Shown: piece by piece, positions 56,344 through 64,000 of the stretch
Layout: each line of letters starts with the position of its first letter
Position numbering within the stretch: the first letter of the stretch is position 1
DNA from: Vitrella brassicaformis
Lineage: Eukaryota; Sar; Vitrellaceae
Direction: 5' to 3'
Length of the DNA stretch: 64,000 nucleotides
Assembly: GCA_001179505.1 (NCBI GenBank)
Contig: CDMY01000478.1
Location: 1 to 64,000, forward strand
The notes under the pieces: model-generated
What the model was told of the DNA's origin: nothing
The model's database searches: none
Seen by the model: the letters and a program-made list of their open reading frames with translations, nothing else
Program-made: the position numbers and the translations under genes

Positions 56344-58496
56344 ATGCGTCGCGTCGAGGGCTTTCAGCAAGACTCATCGCAAGACAAGAACCATCAGCAA
56401 ACATTCCTTGGTCAGTCAGTGACACACGCGACTGCTGTTCGTGCGTCAGCCAACTGACGTGGTGTGTGGCTGTCTTCGCCCTGCGTGTGTGTGTGCCTTG
56501 TGCGTGTGTCAGGTGGTCGTGATGGCCATCACCGGCCTGCACCGTTCTCAGGGGGAGGGCGCACACCTGCACCGCTGAGACCGCACATACACAATTACAC
56601 CGGTACGCAACCACACTCAAGAGTGCTCAGTCAGTCAGGCAGGGGAGGGGATACATCCATCGTCTGTGTGGATGGATGGTGGTGTGATGTGTGCAGCTTC
56701 CCAGGGTTCCGATTCCTACGGCGGGCAGCCACTCTGGGGCAGCGAGAGGGACAGGTACGGGCACACACATACACATACACATATACAGACGCACCATCAT
56801 CCTATATATGTGACAGGGGCCCGTCATCCTCCCATCTGTCTGGCGATCGTGCGTTCCACCCGCCGCCACCACACCGTCCCCTCACCACACCCCGCCACCC
56901 ATCACATCACCAGGGCATGCCGTTCAACAGAGAAGGGGAGCACACCAGTGGAGAGGGCGGCCGGCCGTCACAGCAGCAGGAGCAGGCCACAGGTGGCCTC
57001 AGGAAGTGGACAGGCATGATGGAGGATGACGACGCAGGTGAGTGGGGTGGGATGGGGCGTCCCCACTCACTCATGCTCATTCTCATGCACCTCACCTACA
57101 TGACATCCATATTATGGTTGGCGGTCTGTCCTTCTGTGCATGCAGGTCACGAGCAGAGGGCCGTGCGTCCATTCCTGCCTCCCCGCCTCCCCTTCTCGAT
57201 ACCGAGAGGTGGCTTTCCCCCACCGAGAGGCCGGGGCTTTGGGCCGCCCGGCATGGGACAGGGACGGCCGAACGGGCCGGAAGGTCGTGTGCTGCCCATG
57301 AAGCAGCAAGGGATGCACCATTCTCCGCACTACCCGGGGTGGCAGGGCGACAGTGGTCATAGCCCCATCAATCTACCAGGCGGCGGCCGGTCAGGACATG
57401 GCTCCCAGTCATCCCACGAGGCGGGCTATCGCCCGCCCGTCTCCGGCAACCATCCTACCAAGGGCTTCCCGCAGAGCCAGCCCTTCCAGCAGCAGCAGCA
57501 CATGCAGGGGCTGCAGCACGGTGGCTCGCAGATGAGGATGGGCCAGCAGCAGCACCAGCAGCCGCCCCCCGGGTCGCCCTACCCCCGCCGGCCCGAGCAG
57601 CATCGCAGCCCGGGAGATGGGGCCGTCCGTCAGTCTCAGCCGCCACCCCTATCGCAGGTCCCACCGCCGTTCGGGCAGCCGCCCCTTCCACCGCCCCAGG
57701 AGCGGTACACACACGCTCATGGGTCCCAGGAGTTGCCCGAGTCGCCCGAGTCGTCCTGTGAGGGGCCGCCCACTCCGCAGCCGCGCAGTCCGCCTGACTT
57801 CGAAGGACCGATGTTTGATTTCGACGAGCCGGCAGAGGCCCAGCAGCAGCAGGTGCCTGGTTTCGCTCCGTCGCCCCCCGACCAGCAGCCCCAACAGCAG
57901 CAGCAGGGCGGAGGTCATGCTCAGGTTGGGGGAGGGGCGAGTGCGAGCGCAAGCGGTCTGAATGCCGACGCTGCTCCGTTAGCTGGGGTGTGCGAGGGGG
58001 TGGGCGGCGGTGGCGTTGTTCTCCAGCAGATGGGCGAATTGATCAATGGATCGATGCAGGGTGAGCAATGGATGAACCAGACAGACAGAGAGACAGATCG
58101 ACAAACGGGAGGGAGGAAGGGAGGGAGGGAGGGAAGCGCACCACACACCCACACCGTGTGTGTGTTGTGCTGTGTATGTATGTGTTGCGTTGTGCCTATC
58201 TATCAGGTATGCAGTACGCGCATAGTCAGAATGGTGACGGCTCCCAGGCGACCATGTCGTCCCCCACACCCCATGCCTCCAACGACTACCCCCTCCAGGA
58301 CCCATCTGCTGCAGGCGGCATGGCATTGCCCAACCAGATGCAGCCCCCCGACGGCAGCATGTCCATCGACTCATCGCAGGCGAGCCCCGTGGCCGCTCCT
58401 GCCATCCAGCAGGCCGGTGCGTTCGGTCACGCCGGCTTCCCCACATGGCCTCACCACGTTGCGATGCAAGGCATCGCCAGCCAGGGCATGGCAGTC

Positions 58497-58528
<32 letters not shown>

Positions 58529-61500
58529 GCCGCAGGGAGGCGACATGGCCATGCAGCAGCAGCAACAACCCCAGCCACAGCCCCACCAACAGCAGGAGCA
58601 GGCGGACGTGTGGCAGCAGCAGCAACAACTTCCCCAGCCGCAAGGCCAGGCTCAGATCCAAGGGCAGCAGCTCGCTGGTCGTGGCGTCAAGCAGAACTTT
58701 GGCTCCGACGCCACACTCATCACCCAGTGGTCCCACAGTGGGGACTCTGGAGGAGTCAACACGAAGAAACGCATCGCAAACGCGCCTCTGCTGCATGGCC
58801 CGTCACCGGCCCAGAATCAGTCGGCGTCGGATCTGCAGCTAGAGGCCCACTCCACCGCCGATGGCCCCCCTGCTGGCCACCCCATGGCGGCCTTCCACCC
58901 GTCTGTGCAGCAACAGCAGCAGCGTCCGCAACAGGAGATTGCTGTGGGGCCTGCTGTCGATGGCTTTGTGCTGGGCGGTGGGGTTCACGCCAGACCACAT
59001 GCAGGCAGCCCTGAGGTTCCACCGGCCCAGGTCAGAGCCCAGCAGCAGCAGCAGCAGCAGCGGCAGAAGGCGCCGACGGACGAGGCGAGAGGTTGCGGTC
59101 CCTTTCCCCCTCCAGTCATCCTGCCGACGCCCGGGGAGCAGCCGCCTTACCCCGCACGGCCTGACCCGCTTCCTGCTGATGCGGGTCAGGCCGCGGCGGT
59201 CCCATCTCTGTCGGCTTCCGACAGCCGTCAGTCATCGCCACCGGGGGGGCAGCACCAGCAGGTGGGTCGGGAGAGGGTCGAGAGGGAGCGGGACGACCGT
59301 GGGGCCCCAGGGTCTCCGAGACACGCGGCTCTTCCATCGACCTCTGCTCTGGGCTCTGCTCTGGGCGGCGCCTCTGCGCCACCCGATGACATCGACCTCC
59401 CGCTCAAGTATGCCATGGCAGGGCCGAAGGATTTGCAGGAGTACCACACCATGCTGGTCAAACGAATCGACGAGCACGAGGGGATTGGCCGAGATGCGAA
59501 AGCTAAGGCCAAGCGCAATCTGCAGACACTCATCGACCGCGTCAAGACAGAGACCTCCACAGAGCACTTCTGCCAGATCTTCGGCAGTGGCAGCTGCGTG
59601 TACGTAGCATCCCTGTCCAGCCTGTTTGGCGCGCGCGTCTATCTCATGAGCCTGACACCCGACAGCGAGCCCGTCTCGATCTTCAACAGGCTCAGCACCG
59701 AGGTGCGGGACTGTCTCAAGGAGGCTGACGAGGTCGGCTGTGCGGCCCTCCGCACGATGCTCGACGCGAAGGATGATCGCCAGGCAGAGGAGGAGGCCCA
59801 GGCGGCTGCCCACATCACATACATGACAGGTCCCGACTTCCAGGACCGTTCAGGTATGGGTGGGGGGATGGAGGGATGGATGGATGGATGGGAGAGGGCG
59901 CATTCCTGTCAATTTGTCTTGATGTGCCACCTTGTGTTTCAGTTCGGGGCCTCCGCAAGCTCATAGCGATCGGCCTGCACCTCTTCAAGGACGAGCCCAT
60001 CGAGGCCCGCCTGACCCTACTCGACATGGTCAAGATGAACCTCGAGAGCAGCATCGAGGCCAACTACATGGCTGACATTCGCGTCCTGACGGACAGAAAG
60101 GGGATTATCCAGATGTTCAAAAAGAAACTCGCGGAAAAATACGGTGCGGGAACAGCAGAGGGGGAGGCAAGGAGGGATGTGTGTTTGTGTATGGGCTTCC
60201 TCAGAGTCTGAGATGGAGCTGCAGAGCACAGATGAGATCTTCACGACGACCGGTAAGGAAGACAAAGACAACACCACATCTAGCGGGGCAGGGCAGGGGA
60301 AGACAAAGGAGGGACGGAGCATTGGGTTCGATCTCTCTCTCTCTCTGTTTGTCAGGTGAATCTGACAGGGCGACTTCGACAAGAGCGGCAGAAGCCAAAA
60401 AAAAGGCAACAGAAGACGGTAAGGCACCACCGCCAGATGAGTCGCACGAAAGAAAGAGGCAGGGAGGCAGGGAGAATCGAGTGTATTCGTTCGCTGTGTG
60501 ATGTGTGTGTGTGTGTGTGTTTCCTCCTCAGTCGAGGCGATCCGGGAAAAATTGTCGTCTGCGTTCCCGTCAGACCCGAGCAAAGAGGAGATCAAGAACG
60601 TCAACGAATCCATCAACCAATCCATCATCGACAACTTCCACAGGACAGTGGCAGAGCCGATGGGTACGTGGCCGACCGCTCCGCAGCTCTGCACTCGTGC
60701 ACGCGCGCGCGCGCGTGTGTGTGTGTGTATTTGGCAGCGAAGGCGGAGGTCGCCGCCCTGAGCGCTGACGAGGTCATCAGTAGATACGCAAGAGATGTCG
60801 TCGAGAAGAGACGTAAGCAGGGGATGGAATGAGGGAAGGAGGGAGGGAGGGAGGCGGGGAAGAGCAGAAAGTGTCCGTCTGTTGTGTTTGGCATGGCCCA
60901 CAGATGAGTACGCTGACGTTGCGGTGGTGTCGTTCGTCGTGTGCCGGCTCTTCGACATCCCTGTTCGCATCTGGAACTTCGTAAGTGACTCAACACAGGC
61001 AGACAACGCATTCATTTTCTTGATCCGTGTGTGTGTGTGTGTGTGTGTCAGGACTTGTCGGAATCGGGCACCACACACGGTGAGATCCTCTATCCGCCTG
61101 ACCCGCACCAGTTCAACGCAGCCAAGGCCGCCCTCAAAGGCTACGCCATAGAGATCGCCCGCAAACAGATCCCCAGCAAGCCAGGCAGCCCACTCGGCAC
61201 AGAGCACGCCGACCTGCTCCTCAAGTGAGTGATCCACACACGCGCTCACACACACACGGGGGGGCAGACAGTCTCTCGCTTGTGTGCGTGTCGCAGCCCG
61301 ACAGTGGGGCAGAGGTTGATCCAGTTCGTGACGGGCCAAGATGGCCATGAGATGGACGCGGACTGCATGTGTTCGAAGTGCTACTACCTGAAGAAGATGA
61401 AGATCCATGTAAGCAAGAGCCCGCAGACAAGGCACACAGACAGGCACACAGCGACCATGGATGGATGGATGGATGGTTCTGTCTGCTTTGTTTGCGTGTG

Positions 61501-64000
61501 GCAGACGGATATCAAGACGACGGACTACAGCTGTTTCTGCCGAGTGTGCCACGAGTGTGAAGAGCTCAAGAACGACTGGCTCAAACGCCATCCAGGGGTA
61601 ATACCCACACACATCATAGCGCACCACACACAAAGGCAGACGTCTGTGGATGCGTGCAGTTCGCCAGCACTGACAACTCATATCAGTGCGCAGCGTGTTC
61701 GGGGCTCCCGCTGGCCGACGAACCATGCTGCATGTGCCGCAAAAGCCCATCCCTGCTCAAGAAGCTCTGCTGCGGCGAGGTGAGTCTGTTGACTATGACG
61801 CACAGACACCTGCACACACACCAGAGTCGCCTCTCTCTGTGTTTGTGTCTTGGACGTGGTGCCAGATCATATGTTACTGGTGTGCGATGGACATCATTGT
61901 GGCGCGCGACGCCAGAGCGCGCGAATCCACAGGCGAAGGGGAGGTACTACCACACACAACACACAGCACAGCACAGCACAGCGCAGCACATCACATCACA
62001 TCACATCACATCACACGCAGCCCATGTCCGTCCGTGTGTGTGCCCAGCAGCTCAAGTGTGAGGCCAAGCCGAAGTGTGAGGCCTTCGCCATCACCGACCT
62101 CATTCCCGAGAAGGAGACCCGCCTCCTGCCGCCCCTGTGCGAGCTGTGCGGTGCGTCGATCGCCACCGGCCTGCCCGACACCCAGATCACCACGCAAACC
62201 AAGCGCCGCCCTGCCGGTGTCGTCTGCTGGCGGTGCTATGAGACCGAGGCAAAAAAGGCCGAGAACCAAGGAGAGGTACAGTACCAACACAGACATGCAC
62301 AGACATGCACAGGCAGCCAGGCAGGCATGCACGTGTGTATGTGTGTTTCCTATGTGTGTCTTGCGTGCCCACAGACCACGTTCGTCATCACGGCGGAGAG
62401 GTTCCCCAACTTCAAGGACAAGGTGTCGGTGTACGGCTTCCGCAAGGGACGTGTGAGGCTCCGCGGCCCCCGTGTCGCGCGCAGCATCGGCATCGACCTC
62501 GAGAAGTTTGCCAGCGACCAGTCGAGACGACTGCAGTACGAGGCGGATGGGGGCAGGCGTGACGAGGCGCGAGGGGGCCTCACCGAGCAGAAAATGCAGG
62601 CGGTGCTTGACGGGCAGGCTGCCACCGTGGAGGATCAGAGGTCAGCAAGAGAGAAAGGCAGGGAGCAGGCAGACTCATGCACCATCGGCTATTTCCTCTC
62701 TTGTGTGTCTGGGTGTGTTGACCTTGATCAGCCATCGCTTCACTGGCGATGGGCCCGGCCCCAGTCACTCGCCTCAGCCGCCCAGCACGCCGTCCAACAT
62801 GCCGCCCCCACCGCAGCAGCAGCCGTAAGACCATCCATCACACGCCCTTGGTGTTCTCTGTATCACTTCTGTGTTGTTTGTGGCATGCGCATGTGTGTGT
62901 TTCGGCGCCAGCAGCTCGGCCACACCTGTCTCCAAGGGATTGGTCCTCATCGAGACCGCCAAGCGACGGCCACTCGGCAAAGTGAGCATTTCCCAGCGCT
63001 TTGGCTTCCCAGAACTCATGGACATCCTCATCAAGACTGCTGGTCAGCCAGGAAGCGGGCAATGACGATGTGTGTGTTTCCACCAGTTAATGTGTGTGTG
63101 TGTATGTGTGTGTGTGTCAGGTTACAGCACTCAGTTGACGTACCATGTGTCGACGCTGCCGCAAGGGCGGACGAAGATCACCTTCTCCCGTCCGCCGCTG
63201 TACATGCCCAGGCAATACTTCGACAACGACCCCAAGGCCATCTGGGAGTTTTTGCGAGACCTGTGCCACAGCCCAGCTCACATATTTGCAGACGAGTGTG
63301 AGCTGGACCGCAACTTCGCCACACTTGCACGCGCCTGCGGCATTCTGAGCAACACCGTCAATCGATACCTGATCGAGGCGGCCAGCGACGTGAGCATCGC
63401 CAAGATCCCCGACGCCTTCCAGCAGAGCGAGGCATACAAAGACAAGATATACAGAATCGTCAGGGTCAGCAAGAACAAACCCAAGATAGACAGAGGCGGG
63501 ATGTCCATCGATGTGTGTGCACTCTGTCTGCATGGCATGCAGCTCGATGAGATGATTGGCGGTCAGCTGAAGATACTCGAGGCCCACATGGCAGAGCGAG
63601 GGATGCTGTAGGACATCTTCGCCGGCCTCATGGCCATCTATCATCCCGTCCTCGAGACGCTGCGCATCGAGGCAGACACGGTTGGCGACGTCGCCAACCA
63701 GAACCTCTACAAAGAGATCAACCTGGTACGCCCAATCCATCCATGTGCCCATCCAAATGTGCATCTTATGGTTTGTGTGTCTGTGTTGGTGGATGGATGC
63801 AGTTTGTCGTGCACTTGGCCGAGTACGTGCCCGAGTACGAGGAGTACTGCTTCAACGTGCACGAGCAGCTCTTCTTCATGCGCTTCCAGACACTCGACCA
63901 GCAGCAGACTTCCTAACGCCGCCATATGGTGGCTAACGAGCCCCCCTCTGTCTACGGCGAGAACAGGAAGGCGCGCACTCAGGAGAAGAAGATGCAGAAG
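56344..64000 (+). CDS. Very long Gln/Pro-rich protein with cysteine-rich zinc-binding-like modules; runs off the window and contains two in-frame stops near its end
   Basis: At least 20 exons join in phase from ATG 56344. The N-terminal 900 residues are Gln-, Pro-, Gly- and Ser-rich with polyglutamine runs (58501-58640, 59041-59065). A helical region follows (DLPLKYAMAGPKDLQEYHTM; RGLRKLIAIGLHLFKDEP; VNESINQSIIDNFHRTVAEP). The exons at about 61295-62275 are cysteine-rich: CMCSKCYYLKK, CFCRVCHECEEL, CAACSGLPLADEPCCMCRK, CYWCAMD, CELCGA, CWRCYE, so several zinc ions are probably bound. Helical C-terminal exons (63121-63608) meet TAG at 63609-63611. The same frame then continues with DIFAGLMAIYHPVLETLRIE, a donor, a further exon with AEYVPEYEEYCFNVHEQLFF, TAA at 63914-63916, and more open sequence to base 64000. 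A nuclear regulatory protein is a guess from composition. Confidence 0.68.

Noticed and set aside
1-64000. CRISPR arrays, bacterial operons, phage or insertion sequences
   Set aside because: No spaced direct-repeat array, no Shine-Dalgarno-linked polycistrons and no transposase were seen; introns show a eukaryotic nuclear genome.
1-64000. tRNA or rRNA genes
   Set aside because: No cloverleaf with matching B-box or conserved rRNA string was recognised by eye; a tRNAscan/Rfam run would be decisive.

Overview
The window looks like nuclear DNA of a protist. It has dense genes on both strands, many short introns of about 60-120 nt with GT-AG ends (some apparently GC-AG), GC-rich coding sequence, and intergenic and intronic DNA full of TG/CA, CAGA and ATGG microsatellites. 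Eukaryotic hallmark genes are present: ribosomal protein eL34, an EGLN/P4H-type prolyl hydroxylase, a Kv-type channel, a CCR4-NOT scaffold-like sequence and an AP2-domain protein. A chromerid alveolate such as Vitrella brassicaformis would fit, but the species name is inference; nothing here proves it.

Layout. At 0.1-1.0 kb lies a duplicated leader/promoter block and a small AP2 gene (+). At 2-5.8 kb a long unrecognised minus-strand gene carries three internally duplicated exons. At 8.7-12.3 kb is a large minus-strand member of a local gene family, whose rel­atives lie at 48.2-50.4 kb (complete) and 51.8-52.4 kb (broken). At 14.4-18.9 kb is a NOT1/CNOT1-like sequence broken by many indels and containing a 300-N gap flanked by two copies of the same 686 bases. 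Upstream of it (18.9-21.6 kb) is a divergent protein-kinase-like gene. At 23.9-26.7 kb is an RlmI-like rRNA methyltransferase (-), head to head with a multi-pass membrane gene (+, 27.0-29.8 kb). The first 427 bases or so of that divergent arrangement reappear at 0.1-0.5 kb. Then come RPL34 (30.4-31.0 kb, +), a Kv channel (31.5-34.2 kb, -), a conserved unrecognised protein (34.3-35.7 kb, +) and the prolyl hydroxylase (35.8-38.5 kb, -). The stretch 39.6-44.1 kb is a run of coiled-coil and J-domain-like sequences with frame breaks and a repeated last-exon sequence. A small coiled-coil gene sits at 45.5 kb, a membrane-protein fragment at 46.5-47.1 kb, a Crinkler/PD-(D/E)XK-like gene at 53.0-54.3 kb, and from 56.3 kb to the end a very long Gln/Pro-rich, cysteine-rich gene that runs through an in-frame TAG and TAA near the window edge.

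The main cross-cutting observations are: (i) many introns are CA- (or AG-) rich in the donor half and TG- (or TC-) rich in the acceptor half of the transcript, so that they could fold back on themselves; (ii) a transposed leader exon plus putative bidirectional promoter; (iii) a concentration of frameshifts and in-frame stops in a few loci while neighbours remain intact; (iv) an AP2 domain followed by a homing-endonuclease-type helix-turn-helix. The genes do not form an operon or an obvious pathway; what they share is architecture and local duplication.
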